Assembly (NCBI RefSeq): GCF_041080675.1
Contig: NZ_CP163521.1
Coordinates: 248,001 to 312,000, forward strand
DNA length: 64,000 bases
Source of the DNA: Streptomyces sp. cg36
Lineage (GTDB): Bacteria; Actinomycetota; Actinomycetes; Streptomycetales; Streptomycetaceae
Reading direction: 5' to 3'
The notes beneath the pieces were generated by a model that saw only the letters and a list, made by a program, of their open reading frames with translations, was not told the origin of the DNA and ran no database searches. Each line of letters starts with the position of its first letter. Positions within the stretch are counted from its first letter, which is position 1. Below, piece after piece: positions 48,440-56,521 of the stretch. A program made the position numbers and the translations under genes.

Positions 48440-49681
48440 CTAGGTGGTGGCGAGGGCGTGCTGGACGGCGGTGAGGCGGGTGGTGATGCGGCGGCTGTCG
48501 AGGCTGGCGGTGTCGAGGGCGGCGAGGGTGGCGGCGGCCTGCTCGTGGTGGTGCTGGGCCAGCTGGAGTTCGGCGAGCTGGACGCGGTAGAGGGCGCGCT
48601 GGCGGCGCATCGGGCCGGGCAGCAGGTGCAGGGCCTGCACGGTGGAGGCTTCGGCCTGGGCGTAGTGGCCGAGCGCGGTGTGGGCGATGGCGGCGAGTCC
48701 GCTGACCTCGGCTTCGTTGAGGAACGCGAGCCAGGAGGGGGGAGGGCTGGTGGCGCGGTCGTAGGCTCTTTCGGCGGCGAGCAGGGAGCGGGCGGCGCCG
48801 GTGCGGTCGGCGGTGGTGGCCTGGCCGATGGCGAGACGGGAGTGCAGCAGCGCGGCCAGGTGCGGGTCCTTTTGGACCTGGCGGTGGTCCAGGGCCGTGC
48901 GGGTGAGGCGGACCGCCTCGCGGTGGCGGCCCTCGATGCGGGCCTGGAGGGCGAGATTGGACCAGGCGCGGGCGACGGCACTGGGGTCGGCGGCCTGCAG
49001 TGCGCTGTGCAGGGAGGCTGCGTGGAGCCGGGCGGCGGTGGCGGTGTTGCCGCTGTCGTGGGCGGCCCAGCCGGCGGAGGCGTACAGGCTGCAGATCGCG
49101 CTGTGCAGGGCCTGTTCGACGCGGTCGCCGTAGCGGCAGGTGTCCAAAGCGGTGGTGAGCCGGTCGATGAAGGCGGTGGCGGCGGCCAGAAGCGGGCCCC
49201 CGCCGATGGCGAAGAAGTGCGCGTCGAGCCGGGCGGTCTGCCGGCGCACGCGTTCCACGTCGCTCATCGACAGGCGGCCGCGGTGGGGGGTTTCGTCGAT
49301 GCCCAGGGCCAGGGCGAGTGTCGCGGTGGTGGACGCGGTCATGAACTGGCGGCGTAACACCTGGACCTCAGCCTCCTTCGGTGCGAGGGGCGGCCGTCGC
49401 GGCGGTGGGGGCAGGTTCGCACTGGCCTTTCCCCTGGGGACGAATCCGATCGCCGGGGCGGGGCGGCCGAAGAGGTGTTCCAGCGCGAGAAGGTACTGAA
49501 CCCAGGGCCAGCGGACTGTGCCGCTGAGCCAGTACCGCACGGTGCGGTCGCTGCAGCGGCGGGGGCAGTCAGGCCCGAACAGCTCGGCCAAGGCCTCGTT
49601 CACCGCTTCGGCCAGTGTGGCCTGCGTGAAGTCGAGCTCGCGCATCAGCTCTGCCAGCTGGCGGTTGGGCACTGGGTCCAT
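48440..49681 (-). CDS. HTH-TPR transcriptional regulator (copy 2)
   Basis: ATG 49681 starts a 413-residue protein. The N-terminus carries an HTH-like region (LAELMRELDFTQATLAEAVN, CSDRTVRYWLSGTVRWPWVQ), then VLRRQFMTASTTATLALALG and a TPR domain (SAICSLYASAGWAAHDSGNT, AARLHAASLHSALQAADPSA, LAALLHSRLAIGQATTADRT). It diverges from the DUF6415-precursor frame at 49855, as copy 1 diverges from its DUF6415 gene. It is the likely switch of the TfuA-YcaO operon. Confidence 0.82.
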   Translation of the reverse strand: MDPVPNRQLAELMRELDFTQATLAEAVNEALAELFGPDCPRRCSDRTVRYWLSGTVRWPWVQYLLALEHLFGRPAPAIGFVPRGKASANLPPPPRRPPLAPKEAEVQVLRRQFMTASTTATLALALGIDETPHRGRLSMSDVERVRRQTARLDAHFFAIGGGPLLAAATAFIDRLTTALDTCRYGDRVEQALHSAICSLYASAGWAAHDSGNTATAARLHAASLHSALQAADPSAVARAWSNLALQARIEGRHREAVRLTRTALDHRQVQKDPHLAALLHSRLAIGQATTADRTGAARSLLAAERAYDRATSPPPSWLAFLNEAEVSGLAAIAHTALGHYAQAEASTVQALHLLPGPMRRQRALYRVQLAELQLAQHHHEQAAATLAALDTASLDSRRITTRLTAVQHALATT

Positions 49682-49854
49682 CGCTTCCCCTCAAGGTGCG
49701 GGCCGTGCAAGGGACGCTAGCGGCGCCGCGCGCGGTGCGTGGGCAAAACTCTCCGGTCCTCGTGCGTGAGGTGCCCGCTTTCTCGCCTGACCTCACCTGG
49801 TCGTGCGGGGGTTGTCTGGGGTAACGAGGAATTCCCCGCCGCCGGGAGACAGCT
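49682..49854. promoter_or_regulatory. divergent promoter region of the TfuA-YcaO module
   Basis: A 173-base gap lies between the starts of the regulator (49681, minus) and the DUF6415 gene (49855, plus). GGGAG stands about 6 bases before GTG 49855. It is the probable site of regulator binding, by analogy to 45172-45354. Confidence 0.5.
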
Positions 49855-50469
49855 GTGGCTCACACGCTCGCCGACACCAAGGCCCGCCAGGACAAGGCTG
49901 TGGCACGGGAGTGCATGTCCCGCGACATCGAGATCGCCATGGCGCTGGCGGTGCACGCCCCCGCCGGTGAGGCCGCGAGACGGGTCCGTCAGCGGCTGCG
50001 CGGCTACATCACCGTGCTGGCCGTCCCGGCCGAGAGCCGGGTGCGGCGCATGGCCGCGTCCCGCGAGCGGGACGTGGCTGCGGGCACGGTCCGCCATGCC
50101 CGCAGCCTGGCGACCTCGGGCGGGGATCCGGCGGCCACGCTGCGGCTGCTCGCCAAGAGCGTGCAGCACCTCCTGCGCTATGCCACGGACCCGATTCCGG
50201 CACAGCCCTCGGGGGCCAGCGGCCCGGGCAAGGACACGCCGGCGCGCGCACTGCCCCCGCTGCCGTCTTGGCAACGGGACGACACGCCCCACCCCTACGG
50301 GCGCGGACAGCCGGTCCGCGCTCACCGAGAGGAGACCGTGATGGAACAGTCCAAGTCCGAACACGCCCTGGAGGCGGGCCCCGTCATCGTGGCACCGGAC
50401 GGTGCCGACTCGATGCTCGCGCCGTCGGGCGTCGTGCGTATCGAGGACGTCGAGGACGAAGGCCCCTGA
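49855..50469 (+). CDS. DUF6415 protein continuing in frame into a candidate precursor peptide
   Basis: GTG 49855 follows GGGAG. Residues 1 to about 115 match DUF6415 (RVRQRLRGYITVLAVPAESR, ERDVAAGTVRHARSLATSGG, AATLRLLAKSVQHLLRYATD). A Pro/Ala-rich linker follows (SGASGPGKDTPARALPPLPS, then RDDTPHPYGRGQPVRAHREE). There is no stop before ATG 50341, so the frame ends as the 42-residue peptide 50341-50469. The peptide has its own GAGGAG site, so it could be made both alone and as the C-terminus of a DUF6415 fusion. The related protein at 44851 has no such tail. It leads the TfuA-YcaO operon. Confidence 0.7.
   Translation: MAHTLADTKARQDKAVARECMSRDIEIAMALAVHAPAGEAARRVRQRLRGYITVLAVPAESRVRRMAASRERDVAAGTVRHARSLATSGGDPAATLRLLAKSVQHLLRYATDPIPAQPSGASGPGKDTPARALPPLPSWQRDDTPHPYGRGQPVRAHREETVMEQSKSEHALEAGPVIVAPDGADSMLAPSGVVRIEDVEDEGP
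50341..50469 (+). CDS. candidate RiPP precursor peptide of the TfuA-YcaO cluster, 42 aa
   Basis: ATG 50341 has GAGGAG (50330-50335) at ideal distance. The peptide reads MEQSKSEHALEAGPVIVAPD then GADSMLAPSGVVRIEDVEDE and ends GP. Short charged leaders followed by Gly/Ala/Ser-rich cores and direct linkage to TfuA and YcaO genes fit a precursor. A 12-bp stem hairpin (50496-50524) follows, as often found between a precursor and its enzymes. The core boundary is unknown. The peptide is in the same frame as the DUF6415 gene upstream, so separate translation is the main assumption. Confidence 0.6.
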   Translation: MEQSKSEHALEAGPVIVAPDGADSMLAPSGVVRIEDVEDEGP

Positions 50470-50495
50470 CCCTGCCCGATCTGACCCCTTGGAAG

Positions 50496-50524
50496 GCGGT
50501 GCCGGGACTCGGTCCCGGCACCGC
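50496..50524 (+). terminator. attenuator-like hairpin between precursor and tfuA
   Basis: GCGGTGCCGGGA (50496-50507) pairs perfectly with TCCCGGCACCGC (50513-50524) around CTCGG. It lies in the 77-base gap between the precursor stop and the tfuA start, with the AAGGAG site of tfuA just after it. It probably lowers transcription of the enzyme genes relative to the peptide gene. Confidence 0.75.
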
Positions 50525-50546
50525 TCCCGTCGGCAAGGAGCATTGG

Positions 50547-51806
50547 GTGATTCACGTCTATACCGGCCCCACGCTCGGCAGCGCCGAGCCGGTGCTGTGC
50601 ACCCCGCAGGTGAGGGTCCATCCCCCGGCGCGGCACGGCGACCTCTTCGACCCGTCGATCGCACCCGGCGACGTCGTCGTACTGCTCGACGGCGCCTACC
50701 ACCAGGCGCCCGCACTGCGGCACAAAGAGATCCTCGCCGCCCTGGCCCGGGGAGTCCGCGTCTGTGGCGCCGCGTCCATCGGGGCGCTGCGGGCGGCCGA
50801 GCTCGCCCCGTACGGCATGACCGGCATCGGCCGCGTCTACCACGCCTACGCCCACGGCGAGATCGACGGCGATGACGAGGTCGCTGTCGGCCAGGACCCT
50901 GCCGGGCACTACACACGGCTCACCTGGCCGCTGGTCAACCTGCGCGAGGTCCTGCGACACGCCGTCGCCGAGCACATCCTGGAGCAACACCAGGCGTCCG
51001 AGCTGCTGCGGGAATGGGCTGCCGTCTACTACGCGCAGCGCACCACCGGTGCCGTCCGCGCCGCCTGCCGGCGGATCGGGAGCGGGGCCTTCGAGCGGTG
51101 GCTGATGGCCCGCCTCGCCGCCGACGAGCACTTCGGCGACGTGAAGCGCGCCGATGCCATCGAGGCGGTCAGCACCGCGCGCACCGCACCACCGCGCCAG
51201 GCGTCCCCGGCCCCCACGGCCGGCTGCTGGAGTACCGCCTACTCCCGCCGCTGGGCCCGCCTCTTCACCGCGCCCCCCACGGCCGAGGGCGCCGTGCCGC
51301 TCGGCCTGCGGCTCTCCTACCAGCGGCTGTTCGACGCCGCCTACCCCGCCGTGTGGCTTGCCTGGCTCGAACACCTCTCCCGCCACCCCGGCCCCGGATG
51401 CGCAGGCGACGCCATGGCGCTGGCCAGCCGCCTGCACCGGATCGCCCCGCACGCCGCCACCCTGCCGGCCCACCTCGCCTTCCGGCCGGAGCCCGACCTC
51501 ACTGACCCGGCGACCAAGGCCCTGCTGCTGGCGCGGGAGACCCCCGCCGACCGGGCCGCGCTCACCCGCTACCTCGACGCCAACCAGAGCGCCCGCACCG
51601 ATACGGGCCACTGCTGCGAAGCGATCAGCACCGAGGCCGCCCGCCACACCCTGCTGCGCCTGTGGAACACCAGCCCGGCCGGCATGCCCGCACACGCGGC
51701 CGCCTGCGGCTACCGCACCACCCAACAACCGCTGGACGAACTGAAGATGTTCATGACCGGACTCCTGCGGGACCAGAACCGCCTCCACGCCCCGGCGGCC
51801 CGGTGA
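50547..51806 (+). CDS. tfuA: TfuA-like protein
   Basis: GTG 50547 is chosen because AAGGAG lies 6 bases upstream and the product then begins with the family's first strand (VIHVYTGPTLGSAEPVL). The 419-residue protein carries the TfuA block: PPARHGDLFDPSIAPGDVVV, LLDGAYHQAPALRHKEILAA, RGVRVCGAASIGALRAAELA, YGMTGIGRVYHAYAHGEIDG. TfuA proteins pair with YcaO enzymes in making backbone thioamides (established for thioviridamide-type and thiovarsolin pathways and for methyl-coenzyme M reductase). The C-terminal 200 residues are a helical extension. Its TGA overlaps the YcaO gene's GTG. Confidence 0.9.
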   Translation: MIHVYTGPTLGSAEPVLCTPQVRVHPPARHGDLFDPSIAPGDVVVLLDGAYHQAPALRHKEILAALARGVRVCGAASIGALRAAELAPYGMTGIGRVYHAYAHGEIDGDDEVAVGQDPAGHYTRLTWPLVNLREVLRHAVAEHILEQHQASELLREWAAVYYAQRTTGAVRAACRRIGSGAFERWLMARLAADEHFGDVKRADAIEAVSTARTAPPRQASPAPTAGCWSTAYSRRWARLFTAPPTAEGAVPLGLRLSYQRLFDAAYPAVWLAWLEHLSRHPGPGCAGDAMALASRLHRIAPHAATLPAHLAFRPEPDLTDPATKALLLARETPADRAALTRYLDANQSARTDTGHCCEAISTEAARHTLLRLWNTSPAGMPAHAAACGYRTTQQPLDELKMFMTGLLRDQNRLHAPAAR

Positions 51807-52945
51807 ACACGCACATCCTCAGCCTGGAGGGCACCGTGCGGGCCCGCACCCCCCAGGACACCTGGAACGCACTGTCACCGCTGCTGGCCAACTTCGGGAT
51901 CACCCGGGTCGCCCGGCTGACCGGACTCGACTGCCTGGGATGGCCGGTGTGGACAGCGATCCGGCCGGCCGCGCAGACCCTCGCGGCCACCCAGGGCAAG
52001 GGCGCCACCGACCTGCTGGCGAAGATCTCCGCCGTCATGGAGAGCATCGAGCTGTGGCACGCCGAACAGCCCCCGCGCATCGCCACCAGGGCCCCGGCAG
52101 CCCATCTCGACCTGCCCTACCCGCTGGGCGCCCTCCCGCTCCACCACCAGCACCCGGAACTGGCCCGGGTAGAGGTCGACTGGGTGACCTGCACCGGCCT
52201 GCTGACCGGCCAGGCGCACCTGCTGCCCGCCGGTCTCATCCACCGCAGCGCCGCACGCCGCGTATGGGAGCCGGACCTGTGGCACACCACCAGCACCGGC
52301 CTCGCCTGCGGCAACACCCGCGACGAGGCAATCCTGCACGCACTGTTCGAGGTGATCGAGCGCGACGTCCTCGCCGACAGTGATCCAGGCCAAGCGGCCG
52401 GCCGTCTGCTCATCCACCCCGCCACCGTCGACGATCACCACTGCCGACGGCTCCTCGACTCCCTGCACCAGGCAGGCATGGAGGTGGAGATCAGCACCAT
52501 CGACGGCGCCTATGGCCTTCCGGTCTGCTTGGCGTTCCTGTGGAGCGAGGACTTCCCGCTCTGGTTCGCCGGTTCCGGCTGCCACACCACCGCATCCATC
52601 GCCCTGTCCCGCGCGCTCAGCGAAGCGATGCAGTCCAGGCTCACCTGCATCGCCGGGACCCGCGACGACCTTCCCTCCCAGGAAGAAGTCTTCACCGCCG
52701 CCCCCCAGCCCAGACCCGCGCCCACCCCCGGCCCCCGGCATGCATGGAACACCGTGATGCACGACGCGCCACCGCCACAAGGCGGCTTCGCCGCTCAGGT
52801 CACGGCAGTGGCCCGGCGAGTAGAGAAGACCACCGGCCACCAGCCGCTCGTCGCCGACCTCTCCGACCCCGCTGCGCCGATCGCCGCGGTGAAAGTGGTC
52901 TGCCCCGGCACCCGCTCCCGGATCACCAGGGCGGTACCCCGGTGA
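51803..52945 (+). CDS. YcaO-domain cyclodehydratase/thioamidation enzyme
   Basis: GTG 51803 overlaps the tfuA stop (GTGA). The 380-residue product matches YcaO proteins: RARTPQDTWNALSPLLANFG, ITRVARLTGLDCLGWPVWTA, QGKGATDLLAKISAVMESIE (ATP-binding Glu/Ser residues), WHTTSTGLACGNTRDEAILH and ALFEVIERDVLA. These enzymes activate a peptide backbone amide with ATP; with TfuA they add sulfur to give a thioamide. The protein ends at the overlap with the methyltransferase gene. It lacks an obvious separate peptide-binding (E1-like) domain, which is normal for TfuA-partner YcaO proteins. Confidence 0.95.
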   Translation: MNTHILSLEGTVRARTPQDTWNALSPLLANFGITRVARLTGLDCLGWPVWTAIRPAAQTLAATQGKGATDLLAKISAVMESIELWHAEQPPRIATRAPAAHLDLPYPLGALPLHHQHPELARVEVDWVTCTGLLTGQAHLLPAGLIHRSAARRVWEPDLWHTTSTGLACGNTRDEAILHALFEVIERDVLADSDPGQAAGRLLIHPATVDDHHCRRLLDSLHQAGMEVEISTIDGAYGLPVCLAFLWSEDFPLWFAGSGCHTTASIALSRALSEAMQSRLTCIAGTRDDLPSQEEVFTAAPQPRPAPTPGPRHAWNTVMHDAPPPQGGFAAQVTAVARRVEKTTGHQPLVADLSDPAAPIAAVKVVCPGTRSRITRAVPR

Positions 52946-53715
52946 CCGCCGAACAGCAACTCCGCGAAGGATTCGACGCCTTCCACCTCGCCCGCTCCCA
53001 GACCCGCCTCATCTCCCGCCTGCAAGCCCAGGCCCTGGGCGACGCCTACCCGGCCGGACTCGCCACCCACAGCTCCTGCGACCGCGCCCTGCTGACCACC
53101 CTGGCCCAACGGCTCGACCTACGCCGCGGCCAGCTCCTGCTCGATGCCGGGTGCGGAGCCGGCGGCATCGGCCTGTGGCTCGCCCGCACCCTGGCATCCC
53201 AACTGATCGGCATCGACATCTCACCCGTCGCCACCCACCTCGCCGCCCGCCGCGCCCGCTTCCTCCTGCCCCCGGGCCACGCCGCCTTCTACACCGCCCC
53301 GATGTCCCGCCTGCCCTTCCCCGACCAGCACGTGCACGGCATCGTCTGCGTGGACGCCCTCTCCTTCGCCCCGGACCGCACCGCAGCCCTGCGCGAGCTC
53401 CACCGCGTCCTGCACCCCCAAGGACGGGCCGTCCTCACCCGAGCCGTACGCCACGACACCCCCACCGCAGCTCTCGAACAGCCCCTACACGAAGCCGGAT
53501 TCGAGCTGGAACACCTGGACGAACGACCCGACGAACCCGCCGCATGGGGCCGCCTCTACCAGCTCTGGATCTCCCACGAGACAGCGCTGCACCGCGTACT
53601 CGGGGACGAACAGGCCAGCCGCATGCTCGCCGAGGCCCACCGGATGCTGCCCCGCCTGTCCGACCGTCGCGCCCTGGTCCTCACCCTGCGCCGCCCCCGG
53701 CACGAGGGCCGCTAA
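52942..53715 (+). CDS. class I SAM-dependent methyltransferase
   Basis: GTG 52942 overlaps the YcaO stop. The 257-residue protein has motif I LLLDAGCGAGGIGLWLARTL, motif II (LIGIDISPVATHLAARRARF) and motif III-IV (YTAPMSRLPFPDQHVHGIVC), then RELHRVLHPQGRAVLTRA. It most resembles small-molecule or peptide methyltransferases and probably tailors the thioamidated product (N- or O-methylation); the target is not deducible. Confidence 0.9.
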   Translation: MTAEQQLREGFDAFHLARSQTRLISRLQAQALGDAYPAGLATHSSCDRALLTTLAQRLDLRRGQLLLDAGCGAGGIGLWLARTLASQLIGIDISPVATHLAARRARFLLPPGHAAFYTAPMSRLPFPDQHVHGIVCVDALSFAPDRTAALRELHRVLHPQGRAVLTRAVRHDTPTAALEQPLHEAGFELEHLDERPDEPAAWGRLYQLWISHETALHRVLGDEQASRMLAEAHRMLPRLSDRRALVLTLRRPRHEGR

Positions 53716-53750
53716 GCTCCAGCAATCCCTTCAGGAAGGAAGAATCCACC

Positions 53751-54764
53751 ATGAGGTTCGCGGTGCTGTCCGCCGGATCGTGGGGCACCACGTACGCGGC
53801 CGTCCTCGCCGACGCCGGCAACGACGTGCTCATCCACGCCCGACGGCCCGAGATCGCCGAGGCGATCAACATGCGGCACGAGAACCCCGCCTACCTCCCC
53901 GGCATCTGCCTGCCCCACACCCTGCGCGCCACCACCGATCCCGCCCAGGCCCTGGCCGGCGCCGACGCGGCCGTCATCTCCGTCCCCGCGCAGTCCCTGC
54001 GCGCCAACCTCGCCATCTGGGCCCCGCACCTCGATGAGCGCACCGCGGTGGTCAGCCTGATGAAGGGCATCGAGACCGACACCGGCATGCGGATGAGCGA
54101 AGTCATCCAGGAGGCAGCCGCACTCCCTTCCGAGCGGATCGCCGTGCTCTCCGGCCCGAACCTGGCCCGGGAGATCGCCGCGAAGCAGCCCGCCGCCTCC
54201 GTCATCGCCAGCACCAACAACGACCTCGCCCACACCCTCCAGGCCGCGTCCCTCACCCCGTACTTCCGCCCCTACACCAACACCGACGTCATCGGCTGCG
54301 AACTCGGCGGCGCGGTCAAGAACGTCATCGCCCTCGCCACCGGCCTGGCCAGCGGACTGGGACTCGGCGACAACGCCACCGCCCTCCTCATGACCCGCGG
54401 CCTGGCCGAAACCGCCCGCCTCGGCACCCTCCTCGGCGCCGACCCCCTCACCTTCGCCGGCCTCGCCGGCGTCGGCGACCTCGTCGCCACCTGCGCCTCC
54501 CCGCTATCCCGCAACCGCACCTTCGGCACCCACCTCGGCCAGGGCATGACCGTGGCCCAGGCCACCACCGCCACCTCGCAGACCGCAGAGGGCGTGAAAT
54601 CCGCCGCAGCCCTGCTGTCCCTGGCCCGCCGCCACCACGTGGAGATGCCCATCACCGAGGTCGTCGTAGGCGTCCTCGACGCCCAGCTGACCGCCCGGCA
54701 GGCCGCCGAACTGCTCATGTCCCGCACCCCGAAACCCGAGCAGTACACGGCGACAGCACGATAA
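53751..54764 (+). CDS. GpsA-like NAD(P)-dependent glycerol-3-phosphate dehydrogenase homologue
   Basis: ATG 53751 has AGGAAGGA 8 bases upstream. The 337-residue product has the N-terminal NAD-binding loop (AVLSAGSWGTTYAAVLADAG), LSGPNLAREIAAKQP, the catalytic Lys in ELGGAVKNVIALATG, and LAGVGDLVATCASPLSRNRT. This is the GpsA fold of normal length. A housekeeping gpsA should exist elsewhere in the genome, so this copy probably has a specialised role, for example reducing a precursor or forming glycerol-phosphate-type building blocks in the cluster. It is the last gene of the operon. Confidence 0.92.
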   Translation: MRFAVLSAGSWGTTYAAVLADAGNDVLIHARRPEIAEAINMRHENPAYLPGICLPHTLRATTDPAQALAGADAAVISVPAQSLRANLAIWAPHLDERTAVVSLMKGIETDTGMRMSEVIQEAAALPSERIAVLSGPNLAREIAAKQPAASVIASTNNDLAHTLQAASLTPYFRPYTNTDVIGCELGGAVKNVIALATGLASGLGLGDNATALLMTRGLAETARLGTLLGADPLTFAGLAGVGDLVATCASPLSRNRTFGTHLGQGMTVAQATTATSQTAEGVKSAAALLSLARRHHVEMPITEVVVGVLDAQLTARQAAELLMSRTPKPEQYTATAR

Positions 54765-54989
54765 AGACCCGTCCTGGGATAGACGACCCTCCGTTCGTCG
54801 GGTCGGAGCTGTACATCTGGGTCCCTCGCGTGTCGGCCCAAGGCGGTGTCCGGGCGGTCCAGCCGGATTCACCACCGGTGAGGCCCGAGTTCGGGTCGGC
54901 CGTGAATACGGGGGCCGCCACCAGCAGCGGTCCTCTCGCAAGGTTTGGCGGTAGGGGAGGGCCGGACGGGATTGTCCGCCCCGGTCCTT
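54765..54989. other. intergenic between the GpsA-like gene and the IS
   Basis: 225 bases with no supported gene. It contains a weak inverted repeat-like run, but no clear terminator with a good stem was found before the IS end at 54990. Confidence 0.35.
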
Positions 54990-55133
54990 AGAAGCTGTAT
55001 CTCAACCGATCATGGAACGTGCGGGTCGAACAGGTTTCCCGCTGGGGTGATCTTCCCGTTGTGCGCGCATGAAGACAGGGCCTCTCGGTAGCTCGGGGAT
55101 GCGAATCTGACCGAGCAGTGCCGGGAGGCCCTG

Positions 55134-55973
55134 ATGTCGTTGTTGTACGCGTTGGAGCCCGTCCAGTTCAACTCGGCTGCACGATCGTGTGATTGCCTCG
55201 CGCACGTGTACGGCAATGCGGCCGACCATCCCGACCGGGAACGCCGATATCCGTCGGACATGACGGACGCGGAGTGGGCGGCCATCCGGCCGTTGCTGCC
55301 GGTGCCGCCCTGGCTGAGGGGCAGGGGCGGACGCCCCGAGGGCTACTGCCACCGCCAACTGCTGGACGCGGTCCGCTACCTGGTCGCGGGCGGGATCTCG
55401 TGGCGGGCGATGCCCGCGGACTTCCCCGGCTGGGGCCGGGTTTACGCCTTCTTCCGCCGCTGGCGCGAGCAGGGGCTGATCGCTGAGTTCCACGACCGGC
55501 TGCGAGGGAAGGTCCGTGAGCACGAGGGCCGTGAGGCCGAGCCCACGGCGGGAATCATCGACGCGCAGTCGGTGCGGGCCGCCCCATCGGTGCCGGCCGC
55601 CTCACGCGGCTACGACGGCGGGAAGAAAGTGCCCGGGCGAAAGCGGCACATCGTGACCGACACACTCGGTCTGCTCCTGGTCGTCTGTGTCACCGCCGCG
55701 AACATCGGTGACCGCGACGCCGCTACGGGCCTGCTGCAGCAGCTGCGCCGTCTGCACCGCGACATCACCCTCGTCTGGGCCGACGGCGGCTACACCGGCT
55801 CCCTCGTCGACTGGTGCCGGGACAGACTCGCGCTGACCTTGGAGATCGTCAAACGCACCGACGACATGACAGGGTTCGTGGTGCTGCCCAGGCGCTGGGT
55901 GGCAGAGCGCACGTTCGCGTGGCTAATGCATTCGCGCCGGCTGGGCCGGGACTACGAGACGTTGTACCAGTAG
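55134..55973 (+). CDS. IS5-family transposase (C-terminus frameshifted)
   Basis: ATG 55134 has GGGAGG upstream. The 279 residues include the DDE pattern: TAGIIDAQSVRAA (first Asp), LVWADGGYTGSLVDW (second Asp) and VLPRRWVAERTFAWL (Glu), with PGRKRHIVTDTLGLLLVVCV in between. The frame stops at a TAG after RRLGRDYETLYQ. The expected ending SEAMIRWSMVTRMSRRLA is present directly downstream in another frame to 56052, so a small deletion or insertion near 55965 has cut the last 25 or so residues. The protein may still fold, but loss of the C-terminus probably inactivates it. Confidence 0.85.
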   Translation: MSLLYALEPVQFNSAARSCDCLAHVYGNAADHPDRERRYPSDMTDAEWAAIRPLLPVPPWLRGRGGRPEGYCHRQLLDAVRYLVAGGISWRAMPADFPGWGRVYAFFRRWREQGLIAEFHDRLRGKVREHEGREAEPTAGIIDAQSVRAAPSVPAASRGYDGGKKVPGRKRHIVTDTLGLLLVVCVTAANIGDRDAATGLLQQLRRLHRDITLVWADGGYTGSLVDWCRDRLALTLEIVKRTDDMTGFVVLPRRWVAERTFAWLMHSRRLGRDYETLYQ

Positions 55974-55999
55974 CGAGGCGATGATCCGGTGGTCGATGG

Positions 56000-56521
56000 T
56001 CACGCGGATGAGCCGGCGTCTGGCACGGCCACGGGCCGCCGCCCGGCACTGAATGCCCCCGACTCCTCCATGAGGAGCCACCCGCGCTCGGCCAGGCGCC
56101 GGGCCTTCGAGCGCACCCCCTCGACCTTCGCCGACGTTGTCTCCAAGCCCAGCCGAGCCGTGATCTCCCTGGCCTTCAGCGGCCCCTGGCCCGCAGGCTG
56201 CCGCTCGTCGAGCACGCCCAGAATCCGCTGATAGTCCGGCGCCAGCACCGTCACCGGCAGTCCTTCGCGCCAAGGCGGCACGATCGAACCCGGCACCGGC
56301 GAGGGCGCGGTTTCCGCCTTCGCCGCGGTCACGGCGGTGGTCTCGGCAGCCGAGGCTGCCAGGGCCTCGACCAGCTCCTCCCGCGCGATCACCCGTCGGT
56401 CCAGCTCGATCTCCGCGGCCTCCAACACCCCAGCCAGCCGCGTAACTTCCTCCCGCAGACCCTCCACTCGCACCCGGGCTGCTGTCTCCCGCTCCTCCAG
56501 AATTCCCAGCACCGACGCCAT
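56000..56521 (-). CDS. IS passenger gene, coiled coil plus winged-helix-like domain
   Basis: ATG 56521 (MASVLGILEERETAARVRVE) has a GGGGGG run 6 bases upstream; GTG 56539 is an alternative. The 173-residue protein starts with a coiled coil (LREEVTRLAGVLEAAEIELD, RRVIAREELVEALAASAAET). It ends in a helix-turn-helix-like region (VTVLAPDYQRILGVLDERQP, AREITARLGLETTSAKVEGV, RSKARRLAERGWLLMEESGA). It overlaps the 3' end of the transposase gene on the other strand and lies wholly inside the IS inverted repeats. A regulatory or accessory role for transposition is an inference. Confidence 0.75.
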   Translation of the reverse strand: MASVLGILEERETAARVRVEGLREEVTRLAGVLEAAEIELDRRVIAREELVEALAASAAETTAVTAAKAETAPSPVPGSIVPPWREGLPVTVLAPDYQRILGVLDERQPAGQGPLKAREITARLGLETTSAKVEGVRSKARRLAERGWLLMEESGAFSAGRRPVAVPDAGSSA

